DNA of 41,389 nucleotides from JAFKKF01 sp038323025 (GTDB lineage Bacteria > Pseudomonadota > Alphaproteobacteria > Rhizobiales > Kaistiaceae). Position 1 is the first letter of the stretch, and every line of letters starts with the position of its first letter. The notes under the pieces are model-generated. The model was not told the DNA's origin, ran no database searches, and worked only from the letters and a program-made list of their open reading frames with translations. Location: contig JBBQGL010000010.1 in the NCBI GenBank assembly GCA_038323025.1, positions 1-41,389 of the forward strand, written 5' to 3'. Both the position numbers and the translations under genes were made by a program. Shown here piece after piece: positions 31,889-39,456 of the stretch.

Positions 31889-33166
31889 TCAGCGCCGCAG
31901 AATCGATTTGCCCGCATACTCGGCCGACGTGCCAAGTTCCTGTTCGATGCGGATGAGCTGGTTGTACTTGGCCATGCGGTCCGAGCGCGACAGCGAGCCG
32001 GTCTTGATCTGTCCGCAGTTGGTGGCGACCGCGAGGTCGGCGATGGTCGAGTCCTCGGTCTCGCCGGAGCGATGCGACATGACCGCCGTATAGGCGGCCG
32101 AATGGGCCATGGCGACGGCGTCGAGCGTTTCGGTAAGCGAGCCGATCTGGTTGACCTTGACCAGGATTGAGTTGGCGATGCCGCGGTCGATGCCTTCGCG
32201 CAGCCGCTTCGTATTGGTGACGAACAGGTCGTCGCCGACCAGCTGGATCTTGTCGCCGGCCTTCTCGGTCAGCGCCAGCCAACCGTCCCAGTCGTCCTCG
32301 GACATGCCGTCTTCGATGGATATGATCGGGTACTTCTTCGCAAGATCGGCGAGGTAGGCCACTTGCTGCGCGACGGTGCGCGTCTTGCCCTCGCCTTCGT
32401 AGGCGTACTTGCCCTTCTTGAAAAATTCGGTCGCGGCGCAATCGAGGGCGAGGAAGATGTCCGAACCCGGCTTGTATCCGGCCTGTTCGATCGCCTTCAT
32501 GACGAAGTCGAGCGCCGCGGTCGCCGACGAAAGGTTCGGCGCAAAACCGCCTTCGTCGCCGACGTTGGTGTTGAAGCCCGCATCCTTGAGGCCCTTGCGG
32601 AGCGTGTGGAAAACCTCGGACCCCATGCGCACGGCTTCGGCGATGGTCGGGGCGCCCACCGGGGCGATCATGAATTCCTGGAAGTCGATCGGATTGTCGG
32701 CGTGAACGCCGCCGTTGACGATGTTCATCAGCGGCACCGGCAGGATGTGGGCGTTGGCGCCGCCGACGTAGCGGTAGAGCGGCATGCCGACAGAGATCGC
32801 CGCGGCCTTGGCGACGGCCAGCGACACGCCGAGGATGGCGTTGGCGCCGAGGCGGCCCTTGTTTTCGGTGCCATCGAGGGCGATCAGGGTCTTGTCGATG
32901 TGGATCTGGTTCTCGGCCTCCATGCCGCCGATGGCCTCGAAAATCTCGCCATTCACCGCGTCGACGGCTTTCAGCACGCCCTTGCCCTGGTAGCGCTTCT
33001 TGTCGCCGTCGCGGAGTTCGACCGCTTCGTGAGCGCCGGTCGACGCGCCCGAAGGGACCGCCGCGCGGCCGACGGAGCCGTCATCGAGGATCACGTCCAC
33101 TTCGACCGTGGGATTGCCGCGGCTGTCGAGGATTTCCCGGCCAATGATGTCGATGATTGCGGTCAT
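31889..33166 (-). CDS. eno: Enolase
   Basis: Converts 2-phosphoglycerate to phosphoenolpyruvate in the cytoplasm. The 425-residue protein has REILDSRGNPTVEVDV, the flexible catalytic loop SGASTGAHEAVELRDGD, the magnesium ligands around ALDCAATEF, SIEDGMSEDDWDG and GDDLFVTN, and the signature SHRSGETEDSTIADLAV. Full length, no anomalies. It faces away from the DUF1835 gene; kdsA, usually its close neighbour, is about 3.6 kb away here because of an inserted plus-strand cassette. Confidence 0.98.
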   Translation of the reverse strand: MTAIIDIIGREILDSRGNPTVEVDVILDDGSVGRAAVPSGASTGAHEAVELRDGDKKRYQGKGVLKAVDAVNGEIFEAIGGMEAENQIHIDKTLIALDGTENKGRLGANAILGVSLAVAKAAAISVGMPLYRYVGGANAHILPVPLMNIVNGGVHADNPIDFQEFMIAPVGAPTIAEAVRMGSEVFHTLRKGLKDAGFNTNVGDEGGFAPNLSSATAALDFVMKAIEQAGYKPGSDIFLALDCAATEFFKKGKYAYEGEGKTRTVAQQVAYLADLAKKYPIISIEDGMSEDDWDGWLALTEKAGDKIQLVGDDLFVTNTKRLREGIDRGIANSILVKVNQIGSLTETLDAVAMAHSAAYTAVMSHRSGETEDSTIADLAVATNCGQIKTGSLSRSDRMAKYNQLIRIEQELGTSAEYAGKSILRR

Positions 33167-33282
33167 GTCGCGCCCTCGTCTTCTGGTCGCGCCGCTTCTA
33201 CCTGACGGTCTGGCGGGGCGAAAGGGGTGACCGGCGCGAGCGGCCGTGGAAAACTGCCGCGCATGTCACGCGTTCCGAAGTC
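33167..33282. promoter_or_regulatory. Divergent spacer eno / DUF1835 gene
   Basis: These 116 bases lie between the outward-facing enolase and DUF1835 starts. No clear promoter hexamers or dyads were recognised, although both directions need a start site. Confidence 0.3.
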
Positions 33283-34254
33283 ATGACCGACCTGATCCTC
33301 ACCAACGGCGATACCGCCGCCGACCTGCTCGCGGCAGCGGGAAAGACCGGCACGATCGAGCCGTGGCGCGACGTGCTCCACGAGGGCCCGGTGGTCGCGG
33401 ACCTTGCTGCCTCGAGCAACCTGCGGATCGACTATCTCGCCCGGCGCTTCCGGTTAAACGTGGCGGAGGTGGCCGCGAGCTTCGCCGAGCGCGACGCCCT
33501 CGTCCGCAATCACGCGGCCTTCGACCGGATCGAACTGTGGTTCGAACACGACCTCTTCGATCAGCTCCAGCTCTTGCAGATTCTGGCTTTCTTCGCCGAA
33601 ACGGGGCGAACCGAGGGCCTCACCCTCGTCCAGGCGGACCAGTTCCTCGGCATGCAAACTGCGGCGACGATCCTCCGCTTCGCCGCAAAGGCGCGGGCCA
33701 TCGACTGGCATGACCTCGGGCTTGCCCGCGACGTCTGGGCCGACGTAACGGCGCCAGAGCCGAAACGCGTCGCGGTCCGTCTCGGCGCTCTCGACGGGCG
33801 ACTGCCCTTTCTGAAACCGGCCCTGCGGCGCTTCCTCGAGGAACTCCCGGCACCTAAGCTCGGCCTCGGGCGAACCGAGGCCGCTGCGCTCCTCGGCATC
33901 GCCGACGGCATCGACAATCCGCGCGAACTCTTCCGCGGAGTGCTGGCTGCCGAGGAAGCCGCCTTCATGGGCGATCTGAGCTTCTTCCGTCTCCTCGACG
34001 ATCTTGCCTTCTGCGAAGTTCCGTTGATCGCCGGCCTCGACCCGCCCGGCGACCGTGAAGACGCGGACCTGTACGGCAATGCCGTCCTGGAGCTGACCAT
34101 GGCGGGCGAGGATGTCGCAAACGGCGAGGAGGATCACGTTCAGCTGAGCGGTCTAGACCGCTGGTGGGGCGGCACCCACCTTGCCGGCCACGCGGTCTGG
34201 CGCTGGGACGCCGCAGGCATGACCCTTGTTCCGCCGGCCGCTCCCGGCGCATAG
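33283..34254 (+). CDS. DUF1835 domain protein
   Basis: The 323-residue protein (ATG 33283, MTDLILTNGDTAADLL) shows the DUF1835 pattern: NGDTAADLLAAAGKTGTIEP, then WRDVLHEGPV near residue 30, later LWFEHDLFDQLQLLQIL and, at the C-terminus, the aromatic-rich LSGLDRWWGGTHLAGHAVW. Function unknown; no enzymatic motif is obvious. The frame is open from 33157, but the DUF1835 homology starts at 33283. Its stop is 26 bases before queF. Confidence 0.82.
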   Translation: MTDLILTNGDTAADLLAAAGKTGTIEPWRDVLHEGPVVADLAASSNLRIDYLARRFRLNVAEVAASFAERDALVRNHAAFDRIELWFEHDLFDQLQLLQILAFFAETGRTEGLTLVQADQFLGMQTAATILRFAAKARAIDWHDLGLARDVWADVTAPEPKRVAVRLGALDGRLPFLKPALRRFLEELPAPKLGLGRTEAAALLGIADGIDNPRELFRGVLAAEEAAFMGDLSFFRLLDDLAFCEVPLIAGLDPPGDREDADLYGNAVLELTMAGEDVANGEEDHVQLSGLDRWWGGTHLAGHAVWRWDAAGMTLVPPAAPGA

Positions 34255-34280
34255 AACCCGCCAGACAAAAGGGGTTCCCC

Positions 34281-34733
34281 ATGACGAAGGCAAATCTTCA
34301 GCTCGGCCGCCCGGTGGCGATACCGGCCAATCCCGACGAGGCCGTCCTCGACCGGGTGCCCAATCCGCAGTCGGGGACGCGCTATCTGGCGCGCTTCACC
34401 TTCCCCGAATTCACCTCGCTCTGCCCGGTGACGGGGCAGCCGGATTTTGGGCTGATGATGATCGACTACGTGCCCAACCGGTGGCTGATCGAGTCGAAAT
34501 CGCTGAAGCTGTTCCTGCAGTCATTCCGCAACCACGGCGCATTCCACGAGGATGTCACGGTCTCCATCGGCCGGCGCCTCGCCGACATCCTCAAGCCGCA
34601 CTGGCTGCGCATCGGCGGGTACTTCAATCCGCGGGGCGGCATGCCCATCGATGTGTTCTGGCAGACCGGCGCGCCGCTGGACGAGATCTGGCTACCGGAC
34701 CAGGGGGTACCGCCCTACCGCGGGCGCGGCTGA
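34281..34733 (+). CDS. queF: 7-cyano-7-deazaguanine (preQ0) reductase QueF
   Basis: This NADPH-dependent enzyme reduces preQ0 to preQ1 in queuosine biosynthesis. The 150-residue protein is the short, type I form. It has the catalytic Cys in FTSLCPVTGQPDFG and the QueF motif ESKSLKLFLQSFRNHGAFHED. ATG 34281 follows AAGGGG; a GTG-initiated extension to 34164 lies inside the DUF1835 gene and lacks family similarity. The rest of the queuosine pathway is not in this window, and no preQ1 riboswitch was recognised. Confidence 0.95.
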   Translation: MTKANLQLGRPVAIPANPDEAVLDRVPNPQSGTRYLARFTFPEFTSLCPVTGQPDFGLMMIDYVPNRWLIESKSLKLFLQSFRNHGAFHEDVTVSIGRRLADILKPHWLRIGGYFNPRGGMPIDVFWQTGAPLDEIWLPDQGVPPYRGRG

Positions 34734-34814
34734 CTTTACCGTTTCTTCAGCCCGGTCCCGAATGATGGCCGGCCGGTTCGGCCCGGCCGATTTCAGCCAG
34801 GCGGACCGTCTCCC

Positions 34815-35690
34815 ATGACCGATATTATCGCCAGCCTCGCGCGCAGCGTCGAACTGGTCCAGGCGAGCGCCAGGGTGCTGCGCACCGATCCCGAGCTGCT
34901 TATCCTGCCGCTTCTCTCCGGGGTGGCATCGCTGACCGTCGGCGGGTTCATGATCTGGCAGGTGGTGGGAACCGGCATCGTCCCGATGGTGAAGGATGGC
35001 CAGCCGGTGGAGCAGCTCAGCGCCGCATTCTACCTCTGGCTCTTCGCGTTCTATTTCGTCGAGTATTTCATCATCATCTTCTTCAACACGGCCCTGGTCG
35101 GCGCCGCGATCGCCAAGCTCGACGGGAGCGACCCGACGATCGGCTCGTCCATCGCCCTCGCCTGGAACCGCATGATTCCCATTATCGGCTATGCGCTCAT
35201 CTCGGCGACGCTCGGCGTATTGCTGCGCTGGCTGGCCGAGCGGCTTGGCCTCCTCGGGCGGATCATCGAGTTCGGCGCCGGCCTTGCCTGGACGGTGGCG
35301 ACGTTCCTGGTCGTCCCGGTGCTCGCGACCGAAGGCGTCGGGCCCTTCAAGGCGATCGCGCGAAGCGGCGAATTGCTGAGCGAAACCTGGGGCGAGAACC
35401 TGATCGGGCGGAGCGGCATATCGGTGGTTACCTCCTTGCTCGGCTCCGTCGTCGCCGTGATCGGCATCGGCACCGGCGTCAAGCTGGTCAGCGATGGCTT
35501 CGGGCCCTTCGGCTTCTCGGTGCTCGTCCTCACCGCGATGGTCTTCATCGCCATCCTCGTCGTCAGCACCGCCCTGTCGGGCATCTACTCCGCCGCCGTC
35601 TACTATTTCGCCTTCACCGGCGCCGCCCCGGAAGGCTTCAACAACGGCCTGATCCGCGGTGCGTTCGGCCCAAAGGAATCCGGAGACTAG
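34815..35690 (+). CDS. DUF6159-type multi-pass membrane protein
   Basis: The 291-residue integral membrane protein has about six hydrophobic segments (ILPLLSGVASLTVGGFMIWQ, LWLFAFYFVEYFIIIFFN, IPIIGYALISATLGVLL, TVATFLVVPVLA, SVVTSLLGSVVAVIGIGTG, VLVLTAMVFIAILVVSTAL) and ends EGFNNGLIRGAFGPKESGD. The RTDPELLILPLLSGV opening is typical of the DUF6159 family. Transport or structural role unknown. It lies 81 bases after queF on the same strand. Confidence 0.8.
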   Translation: MTDIIASLARSVELVQASARVLRTDPELLILPLLSGVASLTVGGFMIWQVVGTGIVPMVKDGQPVEQLSAAFYLWLFAFYFVEYFIIIFFNTALVGAAIAKLDGSDPTIGSSIALAWNRMIPIIGYALISATLGVLLRWLAERLGLLGRIIEFGAGLAWTVATFLVVPVLATEGVGPFKAIARSGELLSETWGENLIGRSGISVVTSLLGSVVAVIGIGTGVKLVSDGFGPFGFSVLVLTAMVFIAILVVSTALSGIYSAAVYYFAFTGAAPEGFNNGLIRGAFGPKESGD

Positions 35691-35769
35691 GTAGCCGTCC
35701 CGGCAATCGCGCCCAGCGAACGAACGCGATAGGCTGCTCGCCGGAACGGACATTCTATCCGGAGGGCGG

Positions 35770-36351
35770 ATGCACAAGGGGCGGCTGGAAGCGTTCAGCG
35801 ACGGCGTAATCGCCGTCATCATCATCATCCTGGTTCTCGAACTGAAAGTGCCGGAGGGCAGCGACTGGTCGGCGCTGACCCCGCTGATCCCGGTCTTCAT
35901 CAGCTACGTGCTGAGCTTCATCTACCTCGGCATCTACTGGAACAATCATCATCACCTGCTGCAGGCCGCGACCCACGTGAACGGCGCGGCGCTGTGGGCG
36001 AACCTGCATCTCCTGTTCTGGCTGTCGATCGTGCCCTTCCTGACCAGTTGGATGGGCGAGAACCATTTCGCGGCGATTCCGGTGGCGCTCTACGGCACAG
36101 TTCTGCTCATGGCGGCGCTCGGCTACTACGTGCTGGAGCGGGTCCTGATCGCCGAGCAGGGCACGGAGTCGCCGTTGAAGATGGCGGTCGGCGCCGAGAT
36201 CAAGGGCTGGGTGTCGGTGGGCATCTATGTGGCCGGCATTCTCTCGGCGGTGTTCTGGACCCCGGATGTCTCGCTTGCCCTGTACGGATTGGTCGCGCTG
36301 ATGTGGCTCGTCCCTGACCGGCGCATCGAACGGGCGCTCGGACGGCGGTGA
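35770..36351 (+). CDS. TMEM175-like potassium channel protein
   Basis: The 193-residue membrane protein belongs to the DUF1211/TMEM175 family. It begins MHKGRLEAFSDGVIAVIIIILVLELKVP, the RxxxFSD signature of the first helix that lines the pore. Further hydrophobic segments, such as LIPVFISYVLSFIYLGIYW, and a HHH near the first loop follow. Bacterial members are tetrameric K+ leak channels. GGAGGGCGG lies directly before the ATG. Its stop overlaps the next start as GTGA. Being the only K+ gene seen, it is a loose counterpoint to the missing trkA after ntrX. Confidence 0.87.
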   Translation: MHKGRLEAFSDGVIAVIIIILVLELKVPEGSDWSALTPLIPVFISYVLSFIYLGIYWNNHHHLLQAATHVNGAALWANLHLLFWLSIVPFLTSWMGENHFAAIPVALYGTVLLMAALGYYVLERVLIAEQGTESPLKMAVGAEIKGWVSVGIYVAGILSAVFWTPDVSLALYGLVALMWLVPDRRIERALGRR

Positions 36352-36809
36352 GCCCGAACGAAACGCTTGTGCCGCTAGCCGAGAAGGCGGCGCTCGCCGC
36401 AATGATGCAGGACTACATCGCTGAGATGGCGCAATTGATTCCGGGAGTAAGGGCCGGCCAGGCCTATCCGGACTTCGATCTCTATTGGTCCGAACCAGAC
36501 AACCGCTGGCCATTCTGGCTCTGCGTCGATGACACAAGAGCGGGCTTCGCACTCGTCGACCGCGATGCAGGGACCATGCACATGGCGGAGTTCTTCGTCG
36601 CCCGCCCCTACCGGCGAAGCGGCGTCGGCCGCGACGCCGCGCGACGGCTGATCGCACGTTTTCCGGGCGCTTGGCGCATCACGCAGCGGGCAACGAACGC
36701 GCCCGCAATCGCGTTCTGGCATCGCGTCCTCGACGGCTTCGTCCGCTACGAGGAAGAGACGACCGCTACCGATGCGGTCCGGGTCGAGCAGCGCTTCACG
36801 AAGGCCTAG
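36348..36809 (+). CDS. GNAT-family N-acetyltransferase
   Basis: The 153-residue protein (GTG start 36348, coupled to the channel gene by GTGA) has the GNAT core: FALVDRDAGTMHMAEFFVARPY, the acetyl-CoA loop RRSGVGRDAARRLIAR (Q/RxxGxG/A type) and WRITQRATNAPAIAFWHRVL. The acceptor is unknown. Its stop shares the palindrome CTAG (36806-36809) with convergent kdsA. Confidence 0.88.
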   Translation: MSPNETLVPLAEKAALAAMMQDYIAEMAQLIPGVRAGQAYPDFDLYWSEPDNRWPFWLCVDDTRAGFALVDRDAGTMHMAEFFVARPYRRSGVGRDAARRLIARFPGAWRITQRATNAPAIAFWHRVLDGFVRYEEETTATDAVRVEQRFTKA

Positions 36810-37639
36810 CGCCGCGCCTTGGCGATCCGGTCGATGGCGATGAGGTCCTCGAGCAGCGCCGGCAGATCGCCGATGGGCAGCATCGCCGGACCGTCCGACG
36901 GAGCATTGTCCGGGTCCTGGTGCGTCTCGATGAAGACACCGGCGACGCCGACCGCCACCGCCGCCCGCGCCAGCGCCGACACATACCGCCGGTCGCCGCC
37001 CGAGGCGGTCCCCTGCCCGCCCGGCTGCTGCACCGAGTGGGTGGCGTCGAAGATCACCGGCGCACCGGTCTCCGCCATGATCGGCAGCGCGCGCATGTCC
37101 GAGACGAGTGTGTTGTAGCCGAAGCTGGCGCCGCGCTCGGTGAGGAGGACATTGCGGTTGCGGCTGCCTACGATCTTGTCGACGACGTTCTTCATGTCCC
37201 ACGGCGCGAGGAACTGGCCCTTCTTGACGTTGACGACCTTGCCGGTCTCGGCGGCGGCGACGAGCAGGTCGGTTTGCCGGCTAAGGAACGCCGGAATCTG
37301 GAGGATGTCGACGGCCGCGGCAACGATCGCGCACTGCTCGCGCTCGTGCACGTCGGTGAGGATGGTCACGCCGAGTTCGCGACGGAGATCGGCGAAGATC
37401 GCCAGCGCCTTGTCGAGCCCGAGGCCGCGCTTGCCCTTCAGACTCGTCCGATTGGCCTTGTCGAACGAGGTCTTGTAGACGAATCCGATACCGAGGATCG
37501 CCGCCATTTCCTTCAACCGGCCCGCCATGTCGAAGGCGTGCTGGCGGCTCTCCAGCTGGCAGGGACCAGCGATCAGGGCGAGCGGCAGATCGCCGCCGAA
37601 GACGGCGGCGCCGACCGTGACGTGGGCATTCGGTTTCAT
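36806..37639 (-). CDS. kdsA: 3-deoxy-8-phosphooctulonate synthase
   Basis: Condenses PEP with arabinose 5-phosphate to KDO-8-phosphate for lipid A core, so it acts in the cytoplasm for lipopolysaccharide. The 277-residue protein has IAGPCQLESRQHAFDMAG, YKTSFDKANRTSLKGKRG, LTDVHEREQ, VKKGQFLAPWDMKNVV and DATHSVQQPGGQGTASGG. The Cys in AGPCQLE (Asn in the E. coli enzyme) suggests the metal-dependent class. Its ATG overlaps the upstream VOC gene stop (ATGA, 37636-37639), so it is coupled to it. Confidence 0.96.
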   Translation of the reverse strand: MKPNAHVTVGAAVFGGDLPLALIAGPCQLESRQHAFDMAGRLKEMAAILGIGFVYKTSFDKANRTSLKGKRGLGLDKALAIFADLRRELGVTILTDVHEREQCAIVAAAVDILQIPAFLSRQTDLLVAAAETGKVVNVKKGQFLAPWDMKNVVDKIVGSRNRNVLLTERGASFGYNTLVSDMRALPIMAETGAPVIFDATHSVQQPGGQGTASGGDRRYVSALARAAVAVGVAGVFIETHQDPDNAPSDGPAMLPIGDLPALLEDLIAIDRIAKARR

Positions 37640-38526
37640 GGCGGCGATCCTAGCCGAGGAACCTGCGGCGAAAAGGCAATGGTGACGCCGCTCGCCTCCT
37701 CCGGCGGAACGACCAGACCCTCCGGCCGCTCGGCAAAGGCCACGCGGTTCGCCTCGAGGAACGACCGCGTGGCCGCAATGTCGGCCACGCCGACGCGGCA
37801 GGCAAGGAAGCGGCGCGGATCGGGCCCGCTGTCGCCGCCGAACAGACCGTGGAATCCCGGTGGCGAAAGCACTTCGACATGGCTGCCGTCGCCGAGGTCG
37901 AAGTCGATGCCGAGGCTCGTCGACTTCATGTCGTGAACACCGGTGAAGTAGGTGAGGAATTCGTGGAAGTCCGCCGGGTCGCTGCTCACCAGAACGGCCG
38001 AGGCGATGGTCCGCGCGCCGTTCGCGTGGCGCTGGTATTCGGCGCGCCAGAAATTCTCCGGAAAATGGTGCTGGCAGGTGAAGAAGCCGGCGTCGCGCAG
38101 CCGCGGTTCGCTGGTGAAGGCAAGCGTAAAGGCGACCTTCCGCTCCGTCCCGTCCGGTGCCCGCGCCGTTCGCTCGAACCGGAACGGGGCGTAAGTAGGG
38201 AGGCGGTGGCCGGCGAACGCGGCATGGTCGAGATTCGGGTCCGCGCTTTTCAGTACCAGCATGGACAGGCCCTCCTGCCGCTCCAGGAAGTCCCGGTTGA
38301 ACGCAGGGAAGGAAAAGAAGCCTTCCGTTGCCGGCGGAATGGTCGCCGCGTCGTTGATCGCCAGCAGCTCCAGGAACGACCCGTCGAGCTGGACCAGCGA
38401 ATTCTTAGTGCCGAACGGGTGGACCGCCTTGGGGGTCACCGTGAAGCCAAGACGCCGGTAGGCGGTCCGCGCCTTTTCCAGGTCGCGGACGGCGATGACT
38501 AGATGATCGATGCCACGTGGTCGCAC
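37636..38526 (-). CDS. Glyoxalase-like (VOC) protein coupled to kdsA
   Basis: The protein of about 296 residues has two VOC-type halves: RGIDHLVIAVRDLEKARTAY RRLGFTV near the N-terminus, and GVADIAATRSFLEANRVAFAE near the C-terminus. SLVQLDGSFLELLAI and FFTCQHHFPENFWRAEYQ sit between them. It fits the Glyoxalase_3-like domain family; substrate unknown. GTG 38526 (VRPRGIDHL) is favoured by AGGA at short spacing; ATG 38553 and an upstream start at 38583 are alternatives. Translation is coupled to kdsA by a 4-base overlap. A VOC gene beside kdsA is found in some rhizobia. Confidence 0.85.
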   Translation of the reverse strand: MRPRGIDHLVIAVRDLEKARTAYRRLGFTVTPKAVHPFGTKNSLVQLDGSFLELLAINDAATIPPATEGFFSFPAFNRDFLERQEGLSMLVLKSADPNLDHAAFAGHRLPTYAPFRFERTARAPDGTERKVAFTLAFTSEPRLRDAGFFTCQHHFPENFWRAEYQRHANGARTIASAVLVSSDPADFHEFLTYFTGVHDMKSTSLGIDFDLGDGSHVEVLSPPGFHGLFGGDSGPDPRRFLACRVGVADIAATRSFLEANRVAFAERPEGLVVPPEEASGVTIAFSPQVPRLGSPP

Positions 38527-38607
38527 CCGCCTGTCCTGCCACAATCCCGCCATACGCCAAGCGGGGCTTATGGCATGGACCACTGAGAAAAGTCATGGGG
38601 GGCTGGC

Positions 38608-39405
38608 ATGCGGCGGTTCTTACGGAGTTTGAGCGCTCTTGCGGCTCTCGTTTGGCTGGCCGGGAGCGTTTCAGCGGCGGACCACACCGGGGTACTTCTG
38701 CTCCATGGGAAGAGCGGTATGCCAGGCCAGATGGCAAAGCTCGCGGCGGCCCTTGACACCGCCGGCTATATCACCGGCAGGCCGGAAATGTGCTGGTCGA
38801 AGAAGCGGATCTACGACAAGCCGTTCGACGCCTGCTTGGCCGAAATTGACGCCGCGATTGGGCGGTTGAAGGCCATGGGCGCGACGAAGGTCGTCCTCGG
38901 CGGTACGAGTCTGGGCGCGGTTGCCGCGTTAGCCTACGCTGCAAATCATCCGGACCTTACCGGCGTGATTGCTATCGTGCCGGCGGCGGATCCGGTCGAT
39001 CCGTCACCCTATCCCGAGTTTGCAGCCAGCCTGAGGCACGCCAGGGCGCTGGTGAAGGCCGACAAGGGCGGTGAGCAGGCATCGTTCAGTGACATTGTCA
39101 CCGGCGGGGTCAACGTCACAGTGAACGTATCGCCCAAATTGTTCATGAGCTTTCACGGACCGGATAGCCCCGCCTCAACGGTCAAGAATGGCCTGTCGGT
39201 ACTTTCGCTGCCGAGGATCGCAGTGCCGACGCTTTGGGTCGTAGCGACCCAGGATCCGAGCCAGGCCATCGCGCCGCAGATGTTTGCGAAGATCCCGAAG
39301 AACCCTTTGAGCGAACTCGACAAGGTCGACGCCGATCACGCAGGAGCGCCGGATGCCTCGCCGGCGATAATACTTGCCTGGCTGAAGAAGGTTGTTGGGC
39401 CTTAG
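38608..39405 (+). CDS. Exported alpha/beta-hydrolase
   Basis: The 265-residue protein has a Sec signal (MRRFLRSLSALAALVWLAGSVSA) and an alpha/beta-hydrolase body: VLLLHGKSGMPGQMAKLAAAL (oxyanion region), the nucleophile elbow GGTSLGAVAALAYA, a likely Asp in VVATQDPSQAI and His in DADHAGAP. It is presumably a periplasmic esterase or peptidase of unknown substrate. It converges with the VWA gene, with a strong hairpin between them. Confidence 0.82.
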   Translation: MRRFLRSLSALAALVWLAGSVSAADHTGVLLLHGKSGMPGQMAKLAAALDTAGYITGRPEMCWSKKRIYDKPFDACLAEIDAAIGRLKAMGATKVVLGGTSLGAVAALAYAANHPDLTGVIAIVPAADPVDPSPYPEFAASLRHARALVKADKGGEQASFSDIVTGGVNVTVNVSPKLFMSFHGPDSPASTVKNGLSVLSLPRIAVPTLWVVATQDPSQAIAPQMFAKIPKNPLSELDKVDADHAGAPDASPAIILAWLKKVVGP

Positions 39406-39410
39406 GCGGG

Positions 39411-39440
39411 AAAACTCCCGCCGGCCGAAGCCGGCGGGAG
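39411..39440 (-). terminator. Intrinsic terminator for the VWA gene
   Basis: CTCCCGCCGGC (39415-39425) pairs with GCCGGCGGGAG (39430-39440) over 11 bp with loop CGAA. On the minus strand it is followed by TTTT (39414-39411). It lies between convergent genes and may also slow transcription from the hydrolase side. Confidence 0.8.
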
Positions 39441-39456
39441 CGCTCGGGGGAACAGC

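Noticed and set aside
34254..34281. preQ1 riboswitch before queF
   Set aside because: Only 26 bases separate queF from the previous gene, and no pseudoknot-forming sequence was seen.
34692..35900. Minus-strand open frame of 402 codons
   Set aside because: Antisense to the DUF6159 membrane protein; acidic low-complexity shadow.
36671..37936. Plus-strand open frame of 421 codons
   Set aside because: Antisense to kdsA and the VOC gene.
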